From Caldithrix abyssi DSM 13497 (GTDB lineage Bacteria; Calditrichota; Calditrichia; Calditrichales; Calditrichaceae), in the NCBI RefSeq assembly GCF_001886815.1, contig NZ_CP018099.1:1176501-1240500 (forward strand): a stretch of DNA of 64,000 nt, given 5' to 3'. Under the pieces are notes generated by a model. The model ran no database searches. It was not told where the DNA came from and saw nothing but the letters and a program-made list of their open reading frames with translations. The position numbers and the translations under genes are program-made. Shown here piece after piece: positions 16,963-25,574 of this stretch. Numbering within the stretch: position 1 is the stretch's first letter; each line of letters opens with the position of its first letter.

Positions 16963-19791
16963 ATGTCAATTAGGACAAAAGACACTTTGGCAAAGAATAA
17001 AGGCATCTTTTTCGCTTTTTTAATTTTCATATCATTCCAGAGTATAAATGCAGGAACGTGGCAAAAGATTTCCGGCCAGTATGCCAGCGTGGAATTCGAA
17101 AAGCCCTATCAAAGCCTTGCCGCTAATTTATTATATCTGGCCGATCAGGAGGTCCCGCGGCTGGCCAGAATACACGGAATAGATTCTGTCGGTTTGCAGC
17201 AGTTGCCCAGAGCGCGGATTATTTTGACGGACAGGCCGGATATTAGCAATGGGTATGCCTTTGGTAATTCGGTGGTCATTTACGCCCAATCTTCCATGTA
17301 CATGCTTTACTGGTCGGAAGAGGCGCCATGGTATTATACGGTGTTAACCCATGAGTTAGCGCACTGGGTAACCTTTCAGGCGACGCGGCGCAAATTAAAC
17401 CGCCTGGGAGTGGTTGCCAGTCTGACCATCCCCCGCTGGTTTTATGAAGGCATGGCCCAGTATTGCGCCGAAACCTGGAATATCTACCGCGGAGATCAGT
17501 CTCTACGGCAGGCATTGCTTTACGGCAACCTTAATTACCGGGCGCTCGAAAATTTAAACAAGGGACGTCTGCTGTATGCTTCGGCCAACGCCTTTGTCCG
17601 TTTTTTAGTGAGCCAATACGGCGATTCCTCGCTGATTCGCTTATTCTCTTACAAACCGGACGCCTGGTTTTACGATTTTGATAAGGCGTTTAAAGCGGTG
17701 TACAAAAAATCTCCTCAAACGCTTTTTAAGGAATTTATTCGTCATTCAGTGCTGTATTACGGCGACTATCTCAGCGCTTTAAAGGAACGGAAGTTTAAAG
17801 AAATTTTCAGCGACGCACTCATCGATCAGCCCTTCGGTCAATTATGGGTTTCGATCAAAGATTCCATTTTGCTTGTTTACGGGAGGGAAAAAAGTCATTA
17901 CCGATTTTCTTCCATACTGCTTGTGCAGATCGTCAAGGGAAAGGCGCAAATCAAAAAGCGGCTCAGCGATAATCTGGCAACCAGAGTCGTTCTCAGTCCT
18001 GATCGACGATATGTGGCGTTTGGCGAGCCGGTTTACAAAATTGAGGCCAATCAAACGGCCCTCAGGTTTTCCTTTAAAATTGTCGATTTGCGCTCGTTTA
18101 AGCAAAATCGTTTACCAGGCACATTTCGCGCGCGTTATGGCGCATTCGATTTTGCGGGCAACTTTTACCTGGTTGAAATAAGGCCGGAACAATCAGCTGT
18201 AAACCGTTTTGTACCGGAGAAGGGCATTGATAAGGAATGGCTGGCGGCGAAAGATCAGACGATCGGTCCCATCGCCTTCACGCCCCGGGGCGAGATGCTG
18301 TTTATTGCCGAGAAAAACGGTCAACGCCATCTGTTTAAATATTCTGGCGGAAAAACGAAAAAGTTGGTTGGCGGACGGACGTTTCTTGATTTAACTCTTT
18401 TAACAGATCGGACGCTGGCTTTAAGTTCCGTTAAAAACAATCACATTCAGATCGAGCTTTTTGATCTTCAGCGCGAAATTTTCATCAGCCGATTTGTCGA
18501 TCAGTTCGAATATTATTTCTCAGATGTGGATTCCAGCGCCGGGAATCTGGTGGCCTACCGATATGAGGCAGACGGTCAACGCCATTTTTACGAAATTCCT
18601 TACGATTCGCTGCTAAAGAGCGGCGGCGAGCCAGGTTCGATTCCCCGGAATCAATACGGCTTCTGGCAAAGGCAGGAGCCTGTCAGGCAGGATTCCGTTT
18701 TTGCCAGAAGAAAATTTTTAGCCCAAAAAGAACGCTACGCACATCGAAAAGACATATTGCCCTATTTCCCCATGGAACGCATCTTTACCTTTGCCATGCC
18801 TCTCTACGATCAGGAGTTCGGATGGGGGCTGTACGGCATGGGCGTATGGACGGAGGCCTTGCAGCGTCAGATGCTGTTGACGGCTTTTTATCTAATGCCT
18901 GAGGATTACCATAACTCGTTTTTTACACTTTCGCATTTTATCAAGGCGTTTAATCTGAACTTTATTTCAGATTATTATCACGGGCCGGTTATCTTTTCAT
19001 TTCAAAAGAACGATTGGGTGCCATTGACTCAGGACAGGCTCTCCTTTACCGCTCAAAAATGGATTTTCCCCTTCCAATCGAGCCGGTGGCGAATGAGCCT
19101 TGCCGTCCATTACCGGTATTTGCAAAACCGTTTTGTTGAGCGCTACCAGGATTTCCCTTTGAGCTTCAAATTTCATGGGCCGGGAGCGACGGTCAACCTG
19201 ATGTACCGTCTGCCTTCTAAAAGAGGGATCTTTTTCCCCATTCGTTACTTTAGTTTAAAAAGTCAGATATGCCAGACGGTCGAATCCGACTACATCTTCA
19301 GCATTGTGGAAAATGATTTAACGCTAAAGGGCCAGCTGTTTTTAGATGAACTGGGTTTTTCTCAGCGATTTACATATTTGCGCCAGAGCGGTTCTCTGCC
19401 GCCGTTAAAAACCGTGGGGCTGGATCGTTTTTATCAATTAGATTTTCCAAGAGATTACACCTACACCAGAACGGTGCGCGGTTTCAACGAAGATGTTCTT
19501 ACCAGCCAGCTATTATGGAGTTCAACCGAACTGCGCTACCTGATTCAGGAAAAAACGCCGTATAAGCTGATCTTCTGGCCGGTTGATTTATTAAGCATCG
19601 ATGCCTTTTTTGATTATGCCAGAGTAAAGCGGCCAAAGGTTGATGAAATTTCTTCTGTGGGGATTCAACTTTCCACCGCTGAACAGATGGCGCGCTTAAG
19701 CGCGGGATTTGCGCGCAGTTTTGTTAACTGGAAAGGGGGAAATTCTTCCTGGTTTTTCCGATTAACGATATTTATGGATGAATTCTTTTGA
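16963..19791 (+). CDS. Secreted peptidase-MA-like metalloprotease with beta-propeller and C-terminal barrel-like region
   Basis: 942 residues with a signal sequence (FFAFLIFISFQSINA). Residues 130-134 are HELAH, a zinc-peptidase motif, and FYEGMAQYCAE about 30 residues later provides the third ligand glutamate, the gluzincin arrangement of the peptidase MA family. Residues ~280-560 look like TolB/WD40-type propeller blades (LSPDRRYVAFGEPVYK, FTPRGEMLFIAEKNG, SSAGNLVAYRYEADG). The last ~330 residues alternate aromatic and polar residues like outer-membrane strands and end in FFRLTIFMDEFF. It may be an outer-membrane-anchored protease. Substrate is unknown. It stands alone, followed by a 400-base gap. 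Confidence 0.75.
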   Translation: MSIRTKDTLAKNKGIFFAFLIFISFQSINAGTWQKISGQYASVEFEKPYQSLAANLLYLADQEVPRLARIHGIDSVGLQQLPRARIILTDRPDISNGYAFGNSVVIYAQSSMYMLYWSEEAPWYYTVLTHELAHWVTFQATRRKLNRLGVVASLTIPRWFYEGMAQYCAETWNIYRGDQSLRQALLYGNLNYRALENLNKGRLLYASANAFVRFLVSQYGDSSLIRLFSYKPDAWFYDFDKAFKAVYKKSPQTLFKEFIRHSVLYYGDYLSALKERKFKEIFSDALIDQPFGQLWVSIKDSILLVYGREKSHYRFSSILLVQIVKGKAQIKKRLSDNLATRVVLSPDRRYVAFGEPVYKIEANQTALRFSFKIVDLRSFKQNRLPGTFRARYGAFDFAGNFYLVEIRPEQSAVNRFVPEKGIDKEWLAAKDQTIGPIAFTPRGEMLFIAEKNGQRHLFKYSGGKTKKLVGGRTFLDLTLLTDRTLALSSVKNNHIQIELFDLQREIFISRFVDQFEYYFSDVDSSAGNLVAYRYEADGQRHFYEIPYDSLLKSGGEPGSIPRNQYGFWQRQEPVRQDSVFARRKFLAQKERYAHRKDILPYFPMERIFTFAMPLYDQEFGWGLYGMGVWTEALQRQMLLTAFYLMPEDYHNSFFTLSHFIKAFNLNFISDYYHGPVIFSFQKNDWVPLTQDRLSFTAQKWIFPFQSSRWRMSLAVHYRYLQNRFVERYQDFPLSFKFHGPGATVNLMYRLPSKRGIFFPIRYFSLKSQICQTVESDYIFSIVENDLTLKGQLFLDELGFSQRFTYLRQSGSLPPLKTVGLDRFYQLDFPRDYTYTRTVRGFNEDVLTSQLLWSSTELRYLIQEKTPYKLIFWPVDLLSIDAFFDYARVKRPKVDEISSVGIQLSTAEQMARLSAGFARSFVNWKGGNSSWFFRLTIFMDEFF

Positions 19792-20176
19792 TTCCTTTTA
19801 ATATCTTGATCGATTGAGGATTGAACCATTGGATAAATGAAAGGCAAAATGTTAGATCGGTCACAGAAGTTTAAGCATGTAAACTGTATTTTTCCCCTTC
19901 ATTTACCAGGCGACTTGTAAAAAGCGAACTCAGGGATTGTATGGGAGTCGAAGATTTAATCAAATTTTTGGGTTTTAAATTCAATTAACATAAATTTAGA
20001 TCAAGGCAATCGATGGAACCGGAACGGAGCGACTGGAGTTCGGCCGGAGCTGTTGAGAGCGATGGGTTGTGAGTTTCTTAGCGCCGGGGGCGTCGGCCTC
20101 TGGTAAAATGGATCGCGAACCACTATATTGTTTAAGTCACGTTTTTAGATTTTATCACTTTTAATGTAAGTGACGT
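19792..20176. other. Leader region of the polysaccharide export gene
   Basis: No open frame of note. A GC-rich stretch near 20030-20115 stands out against AT-rich surroundings. A hairpin (AGTCAC at 20134 and GTGACGT at 20169) closes just before the ops-like element. Confidence 0.45.
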
Positions 20177-20195
20177 GGCGGAGCTGTAAGTAAAT
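20177..20195 (+). promoter_or_regulatory. ops-like element upstream of the export gene
   Basis: GGCGGAGCTGTAAGTAAAT, 22 bases before the ATG of the SLBB export gene. It shares GGCGGA-R-CTGT-R-AGTAAA with a second site at 28079 upstream of wzz and resembles the ops recognised by RfaH (GGCGGTAGCGTG) in GGCGG and GT. Both are preceded by a hairpin. Function as a NusG-paralogue loading site is inferred. Confidence 0.45.
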
Positions 20196-20217
20196 CAATA
20201 CAATTTTGGGAAATATT

Positions 20218-22488
20218 ATGAGACAGGTCATATTTTTTATCCTGATTTCTTTTTTAGTGAGCCTTGCGACGGCTCAAACTCTGGAAGATTTAAAAAAGAT
20301 TGAAGAGTTAAAGAAACAACTTGAAAGCGCCGGCGCGGCTCTGGAAAAAACGCCGGAAAAAGAAGTTCCGGAAATAAAAAGTCTGGAAAAGTTTGAGGAT
20401 CAGGAAACGCCGCCTCCCCCGGCGCCGGAAGTGCAAAACGAAGAAAAGCCGCCCGTAAAAGCGCCAGAAGAAGCGCCTGCCCCGCCAACGATTTTCGGTT
20501 TTAATGTTTTTGAAAAGGCGCGCATCGATTTTTCGCCCGAAATTTACGGACCGGTGGATGAAGATTATCCCATCGGACCGGGAGATGAGGTAATCATTAC
20601 CCTCTGGGGCGAGGTAGAGCTGCGCCACGATTTAACGGTTGATCGGGAAGGTCAGATATTTATCAACAATGTGGGAGTGGTAAAGCTGGCCGGCTTAACC
20701 TTAAAGCAGGCGCGGAAAAAGCTATTTAACCTTATGGGGCGTTCGTATTCTTCTTTGTTGAGCAAAAAGGCCTTTCTGGATGTCTCTCTGGGAAAATTAC
20801 GTTCCATTCGCGTTTATGTGATTGGCGATGTTAAAGCGCCAGGCGTGTTTACCGTTCCGGCGCTGTCCACGCCGTTGCATCTTTTGTTTTATGCCGGCGG
20901 AGTTAAGGAAACAGCCTCGCTGCGCAATATTCAGGTTATTCGCAACGATCGCAAAATTGCGGACATCGATTTTTACGAATTCCTTAAAAAGGGCACGGAG
21001 TTTTCCAATATCCGGCTGCAAACGCACGACGTCATTCTGGTGCCCACGGCTCAAAAACGCGTTCATCTGAACGGCGCCGTAAAAAAACCGGCTATTTTTG
21101 AACTGAAAAAGAACGAGGGCTTAAAAGAGCTGATCGAACTGGCCGGCGGCTTTGTGGAAAATGCCTATCTGGCAAATATTCAGATCCAGCGATTTGTGGA
21201 TCATCAAGACCTTAAACTCATTTCGGTAGATTACAGAAAGCTTTTAGAAAATAACGAGAATTTTGAATTAAAAAACGGAGATCGGATTTCCGTTCCCTTT
21301 CTGGATCGTGAGCTGTTGAATTATGTGACCATCTCTGGTCCGATTTACGGCCCGGATCGCTTCGAATTTAGAGCGGGCATGACCATTAAAGATTTGATGA
21401 AGCAAATCGACAGTATTCGCGGCGACGCCTATCTGGAACGGGTACAAGTTACGCGTACGCTTCCCGATCGCAGACAGCAAATTCTGGTCATTAATTTAAA
21501 AGAGATTCTGGAAAGTCCCCAGGCGGATTTCCCGCTGGCGCCGCAGGATCATATTGCCATCGCTTCTTCTCTGTCGCTGTTTCCTCCGGATTCTGTTGCC
21601 ATTTACGGCGCGGTGAATAAACCGGGAAAATATTTATTGAAAAAGGATATGTCCTTAAAGGACCTGATTTTTGCGGCCGGCGGCTTTAAGAAAAACGCCC
21701 TGATTACGGAAGCCGAAATTTCCCGCATCTATCCCTTTAAGCCGGAGCGCCGCAAGGAATTAGCCAAACTGATTTATGTGCCCATCGATTCTAATTATAC
21801 CAAAGCCTTACTAAGCAGTCCCGATGAGCAATTCTTTTTAAAACCGTTTGATAATGTTTTCATCCGCTTTAACAGCGACTGGGAGCTGCAACGCAATGTT
21901 ACGGTGCAGGGCGAAGTCGTTAAGCCAGGGGCTTACACTCTGCAATCTAAAACGGAGCGCATTACGGATTTGATTAAGCGCGCCGGCGGGCTGAAGCCAA
22001 CGGCCTATCTGGAGGGCGCGCGCTTTTATCGAGCCCAGGATGGCGTGGGGCAGATCGGCATCGATTTTAAAAAGATTTTTAAAAATCCGAACGATGCGCA
22101 AAATATCTATTTGCAGACCGGCGATCGGATTGTGATTCCGGAAAAGATGTTTACCGTGCGCGTGGTGGGCGGCGTACACTTCCCGGTAAGCGTTCTTTAC
22201 GAAAAGGGGAAGGGCATTGATTATTACATCAAAGCCGCGGGCGGATTTACCGATTTAGCCGATAAGGATAACGTGACGATTCGCCTGGCCAATGGCAAGC
22301 AGATTCAGCCCAAACGATTTTTATTCTGGAAATATTTGCCGGAGAAAATAACCGCCGGCAGCACCATTTATGTGCCTGTTCTGGCCGAAAAGAAAGAGAT
22401 TGACTGGTCTGGCGCGGTGCGCGACGCCGCCGCCATATTGAGCAGCGTGGCCACCACTCTGCTGATATATGATCGGCTGGTAAAATAG
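20218..22488 (+). CDS. Polysaccharide export outer-membrane protein with six SLBB domains
   Basis: 756 residues with a signal peptide (LISFLVSLATA). Residues ~25-95 are Lys/Glu then Pro/Glu rich, a flexible linker. A Poly_export (Wza-type) domain starts at YPIGPGDEVIITLWGEVEL (~117). Six SLBB repeats follow near residues 198, 282, 370, 459, 560 and 646, each of the form V-x-GxVxxPGxYxL...DLIxxAGGF. A hydrophobic segment near the C-terminus (AAAILSSVATTLLIYDRL) may cross the outer membrane. It should form the exit channel for a capsule or O-antigen-like polymer. The more upstream TTG (20206) is unlikely as start. The polymer genes lie at 28.6-41.6 kb. Confidence 0.9.
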   Translation: MRQVIFFILISFLVSLATAQTLEDLKKIEELKKQLESAGAALEKTPEKEVPEIKSLEKFEDQETPPPPAPEVQNEEKPPVKAPEEAPAPPTIFGFNVFEKARIDFSPEIYGPVDEDYPIGPGDEVIITLWGEVELRHDLTVDREGQIFINNVGVVKLAGLTLKQARKKLFNLMGRSYSSLLSKKAFLDVSLGKLRSIRVYVIGDVKAPGVFTVPALSTPLHLLFYAGGVKETASLRNIQVIRNDRKIADIDFYEFLKKGTEFSNIRLQTHDVILVPTAQKRVHLNGAVKKPAIFELKKNEGLKELIELAGGFVENAYLANIQIQRFVDHQDLKLISVDYRKLLENNENFELKNGDRISVPFLDRELLNYVTISGPIYGPDRFEFRAGMTIKDLMKQIDSIRGDAYLERVQVTRTLPDRRQQILVINLKEILESPQADFPLAPQDHIAIASSLSLFPPDSVAIYGAVNKPGKYLLKKDMSLKDLIFAAGGFKKNALITEAEISRIYPFKPERRKELAKLIYVPIDSNYTKALLSSPDEQFFLKPFDNVFIRFNSDWELQRNVTVQGEVVKPGAYTLQSKTERITDLIKRAGGLKPTAYLEGARFYRAQDGVGQIGIDFKKIFKNPNDAQNIYLQTGDRIVIPEKMFTVRVVGGVHFPVSVLYEKGKGIDYYIKAAGGFTDLADKDNVTIRLANGKQIQPKRFLFWKYLPEKITAGSTIYVPVLAEKKEIDWSGAVRDAAAILSSVATTLLIYDRLVK

Positions 22489-22493
22489 GAATT

Positions 22494-22695
22494 ACGAATT
22501 AAAAATTACGAATTACGAATTACGAATTAAAAATTATTATACGAAGTGGGAGACCGTGGCCGAATTATCCCTCCAGAGCGGGAGGCCTACGGCACGAATT
22601 CCGAATTATCAATGATTTTGCATGAATGAGAAGCTGCGAGGCAGCCATTCAACCATTCAACCATTCAACAATTCAACCATTCAACTATTCAACCA
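22494..22695. repeat. Short tandem repeats before rmlC
   Basis: 22494-22540 is a chain of ATTACGAATT-type units; 22643-22695 is a chain of about seven ATTCAACC-type 8-mers. Similar ATTCAACC runs occur at 25457, 43035, 52326 and 54138, always in intergenic DNA. Confidence 0.8.
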
Positions 22696-22718
22696 TTTAT
22701 TCCCGGAGAATGTCAGGC

Positions 22719-23267
22719 ATGCCATTTACCGTTAAAGAAACATCACTGCCCGGCGTGACGCTGGTAACGCCTAAAAAATTTGGCGACGAACGCGGTTTTT
22801 TTATGGAAACCTACAAAGCGTCCGATTTTTTAAACGCCGGTTTGCCCGGAATCTTTACGCAGGATAACCATTCACGTTCGGTGAAAGGCGTTTTACGCGG
22901 TTTGCATTACCAGTTGCCGCCTTTTGCCCAGGCCAAGCTGGTACGTTGTCTGAGAGGACAGATTTTTGACGTGGCGGTTGATATTCGTCAATCATCTCCC
23001 AACTTTGGCAAATGGTACGGGCATATTTTAAGCGAAGACGATCCGACCATGCTTTTTATCCCTGAAGGATTTGCCCATGGCTTTTACACTTTAAGCGAGA
23101 CAGCCGATGTGTTTTACAAAGTAACCGCCGAATATGCGCCGGAATATGATCGGGGCATATGGTGGAATGACCCGCAAATTGGGATTGAATGGCCGGACGG
23201 TGAAAAGATCATTTCAGAAAAAGATCAAAAGAACAGCCCATTGAAAGAGGCTGAGCTGTTTAAATAA
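22719..23267 (+). CDS. rfbC: dTDP-4-dehydrorhamnose 3,5-epimerase
   Basis: 182 residues, the standard RmlC length. The cupin fold is recognisable from ERGFFMETY, the active-site His63 in VLRGLHYQ, FDVAVDIRQSSPNFGKW and FIPEGFAHGFYTL. It catalyses the double epimerisation in dTDP-L-rhamnose synthesis. ATG 22719 has GGAGA at about 9 bases; ATG 22710 is too close to it, and the frame further upstream runs through ATTCAACC repeats and is not coding. RmlA, RmlB and RmlD are not in this window, so it is an isolated member of the pathway. Confidence 0.93.
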   Translation: MPFTVKETSLPGVTLVTPKKFGDERGFFMETYKASDFLNAGLPGIFTQDNHSRSVKGVLRGLHYQLPPFAQAKLVRCLRGQIFDVAVDIRQSSPNFGKWYGHILSEDDPTMLFIPEGFAHGFYTLSETADVFYKVTAEYAPEYDRGIWWNDPQIGIEWPDGEKIISEKDQKNSPLKEAELFK

Positions 23268-23291
23268 ACCATTCTTTCATTTTACCGTTTG

Positions 23292-24347
23292 ATGAGAGCC
23301 GATCACATCTGGAAAGATGTTTTAGAAAAGCTGTTTGTCGAATTTTTACAGTTCTTTTTCCCGGATATTCATCGAGACATCGATTTTAGTAAAGGCTATC
23401 AATTTTTAGACAAAGAATTTCAACAGATAACGCGCGGAGCCAAAGCCGGTAAAAGAATTGTTGATAAATTAGTTAAGGTCTATCTAAAAGACGGTAGCGA
23501 ACAATGGCTACTGATTCACATCGAAATTCAAGGTACACGGGAATCGGATTTTGCCCGACGCATGTATGTTTACAATTATCGGATTTTTGACAAATATCAG
23601 AGGGATGTAATAAGTCTGGCCCTTTTAACCGATAAGGATGCGGCGTATCGTCCGGAACGATTTGAAATTAAGCGCTGGGGCTTTAACTTACGTTTTAAAT
23701 TTCCTCTGGTAAAAATCATTGATTATATTGGGTACGACTTCGAAAAACATTATAAAACGAATCCATTTTCTATGGTAACTCAAGCTTACTTGAAAACCAT
23801 GGAAGTGGAGGGTGATAATCAACAATGTTATCGATGGCGTAAATACTTTCTTCTTAAATTACTTGATTTGGGTTTGAGGCGCGAAACAATCTATGCCGTT
23901 TATCAGTTTATAGAGTGGTTGATGGTTCTGCCGGAGGGTCTGGAGGATCAACTTTATCATGAAATCAAAGAATTAGAGGAGGGCAAAGAGATGTCCTTAC
24001 TGACCATTGCCGAAAAGAAAGGCATGGAGCAGGGAATTCAGCAAGGAATTCAGCAGGGGATTCAGAAGGGCCTTAAAGAAGGAATCCAGCAAGGAATCCA
24101 GCAAGGAATCCAACAGGGAATCCAACAGGGAATCCAGCAGGGAAAAATAGCCGGAAAGATTGAAGGCCTGCGCGAGGCGATCAAAACGGCGCTGGAGATA
24201 AAATTTGGTCAGGAAAGCTTTGTCCTGTTCGATCGTATTGAAAAGATCAATACGCTTGAGGAACTGGAAAAATTGCTTCAACAGGCAAAGCAAGCGAATC
24301 GTATGGAAGAAATCGAAGTGTATCTGATAAAGGACGAAGCAAAGTAG
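23292..24347 (+). CDS. Rpn family (PD-(D/E)XK) nuclease/putative transposase with C-terminal GIQQG repeats
   Basis: 351 residues. Residues ~1-230 are the Rpn/YhgA-like nuclease core: GKRIVDKLVKVYLKDG supplies the Asp and WLLIHIEIQG the E-x-Q of the PD-(D/E)XK site, followed by RMYVYNYRIFDKY. Residues 234-351 form a variable C-terminal region with eight to nine four-residue GIQQ units coded by 12-bp repeats, then an alpha-helical end (ALEIKFGQESFVLFDRIEKI). Within the gene, Met234 (ATG at 23991) is preceded by GAGGAGGG at 7 bases, a strong internal start. Rpn proteins in E. coli are antiphage nucleases inhibited by their internally translated C-terminal product; the same may hold here. The following two genes repeat exactly this C-terminal part. 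Confidence 0.85.
   Translation: MRADHIWKDVLEKLFVEFLQFFFPDIHRDIDFSKGYQFLDKEFQQITRGAKAGKRIVDKLVKVYLKDGSEQWLLIHIEIQGTRESDFARRMYVYNYRIFDKYQRDVISLALLTDKDAAYRPERFEIKRWGFNLRFKFPLVKIIDYIGYDFEKHYKTNPFSMVTQAYLKTMEVEGDNQQCYRWRKYFLLKLLDLGLRRETIYAVYQFIEWLMVLPEGLEDQLYHEIKELEEGKEMSLLTIAEKKGMEQGIQQGIQQGIQKGLKEGIQQGIQQGIQQGIQQGIQQGKIAGKIEGLREAIKTALEIKFGQESFVLFDRIEKINTLEELEKLLQQAKQANRMEEIEVYLIKDEAK
23976..23993 (+). promoter_or_regulatory. Internal ribosome binding site and start codon inside the rpn gene
   Basis: GAGGAGGG, 7-base spacer, then ATG at 23991 in frame with rpn. It would give a 118-residue C-terminal protein. It is a better Shine-Dalgarno than the one before the full-length start at 23292. The two downstream duplicates begin at this same ATG. 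Confidence 0.65.
24048..24141 (+). repeat. 12-bp minisatellite coding GIQQ units
   Basis: Repeated GGAATCCAGCAA-type 12-mers in the rpn C-terminal coding region. The following duplicate (24359 gene) has three fewer units, while the third copy has a diverged set, so the unit number is variable. Confidence 0.85.
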
Positions 24348-24358
24348 GCGGCAAAGAG

Positions 24359-24679
24359 ATGTCCTTACTGACCATTGCCGAAAAGAAAGGCATGGAGCAG
24401 GGAATTCAGCAAGGAATTCAGCAGGGGATTCAGAAGGGCCTTAAAGAAGGAATCCAGCAAGGAATCCAGCAGGGAAAAATAGCCGGAAAGATTGAAGGTC
24501 TGCGCGAGGCGATCAAAACGGCGCTGGAGATAAAATTTGGTCAGGAAAGCTTTGTCCTGTTCGATCGTATTGAAAAGATCAATACGCTTGAGGAACTGGA
24601 AAAATTGCTTCAACAGGCAAAGCAAGCGAATCGTCTGGAAGAAATCGAAGTGTATCTGACAAAGGACGAAGCAAAGTAG
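24359..24679 (+). CDS. Stand-alone copy of the Rpn C-terminal domain, copy A
   Basis: 106 residues, nearly identical to residues 234-351 of the preceding Rpn protein, starting at the same MSLLTIAEKKGMEQG. It has three GIQQ units fewer and a few substitutions (for example R-L-EE for R-M-EE near the end). It begins 12 bases after the rpn stop with GGCGGCAAAGAG before the ATG, so the duplication took the internal start with it. The nuclease core is absent. In E. coli the equivalent short product blocks the full-length Rpn nuclease; acting as an extra antitoxin is therefore plausible but inferred. It could also be a decaying duplicate, though the frame is intact. Confidence 0.7.
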   Translation: MSLLTIAEKKGMEQGIQQGIQQGIQKGLKEGIQQGIQQGKIAGKIEGLREAIKTALEIKFGQESFVLFDRIEKINTLEELEKLLQQAKQANRLEEIEVYLTKDEAK

Positions 24680-24690
24680 GTGGCAAAGAG

Positions 24691-24975
24691 ATGTCCTTAC
24701 TGACCATAGCCGAGAAGAAAGGCATGGAGCAAGGAATTCAGAAAGGCCTTAAACAAGGAATCCAGCAAGGCGTTCAAAAGGGTATTCAGCAAGGATTACG
24801 AAAAGCCATTCAGACTGCAATTGAAATAAAATTTGGCGAAGAGGCGGTAGCGCTCTTTGCCAGAGAGATCGAAAAGATAGAATCGGTTGAATTATTGGAA
24901 AAGGCGTTAGAAGAAGCAAAACGGGCAGCCTCTACCAGGGACCTTGAAGAAAAGTTACAATATTTGCTTACCTGA
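24691..24975 (+). CDS. Stand-alone copy of the Rpn C-terminal domain, copy B (diverged)
   Basis: 94 residues. It has the same start MSLLTIAEKKGMEQG and the same 11-base spacing after the upstream stop, with GTGGCAAAGAG before ATG. The middle has a different order of GIQK/GLKQ/GIQQ/GVQK units and the end (AIEIKFGEEAVALFAREIEKIESVELLEKALEEA) is clearly diverged yet keeps the helical pattern. The intact frame despite divergence suggests selection on the protein. It is probably an older duplicate or a captured relative of another rpn gene. Confidence 0.68.
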   Translation: MSLLTIAEKKGMEQGIQKGLKQGIQQGVQKGIQQGLRKAIQTAIEIKFGEEAVALFAREIEKIESVELLEKALEEAKRAASTRDLEEKLQYLLT

Positions 24976-25006
24976 GTTAAATTCAAAAACATAATATGAG
25001 TTCAGT

Positions 25007-25122
25007 ATAAAAACCACGAATTTCACGAATGGACACGAATATATTTTATGTAATTTAAATAAAAACAATAGGCCCATTTAAATGAATTTGGATAACAATA
25101 CCTTTTTAGAGTGGACTCATAA
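25007..25122 (+). repeat. Dispersed direct repeat, left copy (116 bp)
   Basis: Starts ATAAAAACCACGAATT and ends near GACTCATAAT. It matches 27891-27998 with scattered substitutions. The two copies flank the pRiA4b-like and AAA ATPase genes. Confidence 0.8.
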
Positions 25123-25133
25123 TATCCATGCCA

Positions 25134-25517
25134 AAGCCGCAACCAAAAACAGTCACAGAGAGCTCAAAAAAGTCCCAAAGCGCGCAAAGCTTTTTTCCAG
25201 CGGCTTACGCAAATAATCGCAGAATGAAGATTAAACAAATTACTTTAAGCAACCACAGAGAGCACAGAGAAATCACAATGGGCGCAAAGAATGTTGCAAA
25301 CTGAAAATAATTTCAATTGCCCTCCCCCCCTTCCAGGAATAAAAGTCTGGGAGAGGTGGAATTGAGCGTTAGAGTTATTTCCAACGGTGTAAGTGATTTA
25401 TTCGCGGGCCAGTTTCTTGCAAAGGCGAGAAAAGGAATGACAGCCCGGCGAACATTCAACCATTCAACCATTCAACCAATCCAGCGGCACAAAAATTTTC
25501 GCACGCTAAGGCACTAG
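25134..25517 (+). repeat. Dispersed degenerate repeat related to 60394-60650
   Basis: Shares phrases AGCCGCAACCAAAAAC, AAGCAACCACAGAG, GGGCGCAAAGAATGTT, TTTCCAACGGTGTAAGTGATT and GCAAAGGCGAGAAAAGGAATGACAG-like sequence with the later region. A 66-codon open frame inside it has no coding character. Confidence 0.7.
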
Positions 25518-25574
25518 ACCTTTCGAAGGAAGTATTCTAAACTTTAGCCTTTCATTAAAAATAGCGAGGTTGTA

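Noticed and set aside
20080-20120. Possible full JUMPstart sequence upstream of the export gene
   Set aside because: Only loose similarity (GCCGGGGGCG, CTCTGGTA in the wrong order); only the separate ops-like element was kept.
22626-22718. Extended N-terminus of RmlC
   Set aside because: It translates ATTCAACC tandem repeats, and the family protein begins at the MPFTVKE start.
24048-24141. Possible CRISPR-like short repeats
   Set aside because: They are contiguous 12-bp coding units for GIQQ without spacers.
25317-25517. 66-codon open frame inside intergenic DNA
   Set aside because: It lies in a dispersed repeat shared with 60394-60650, where the frame is not conserved, and ends in ATTCAACC repeats.
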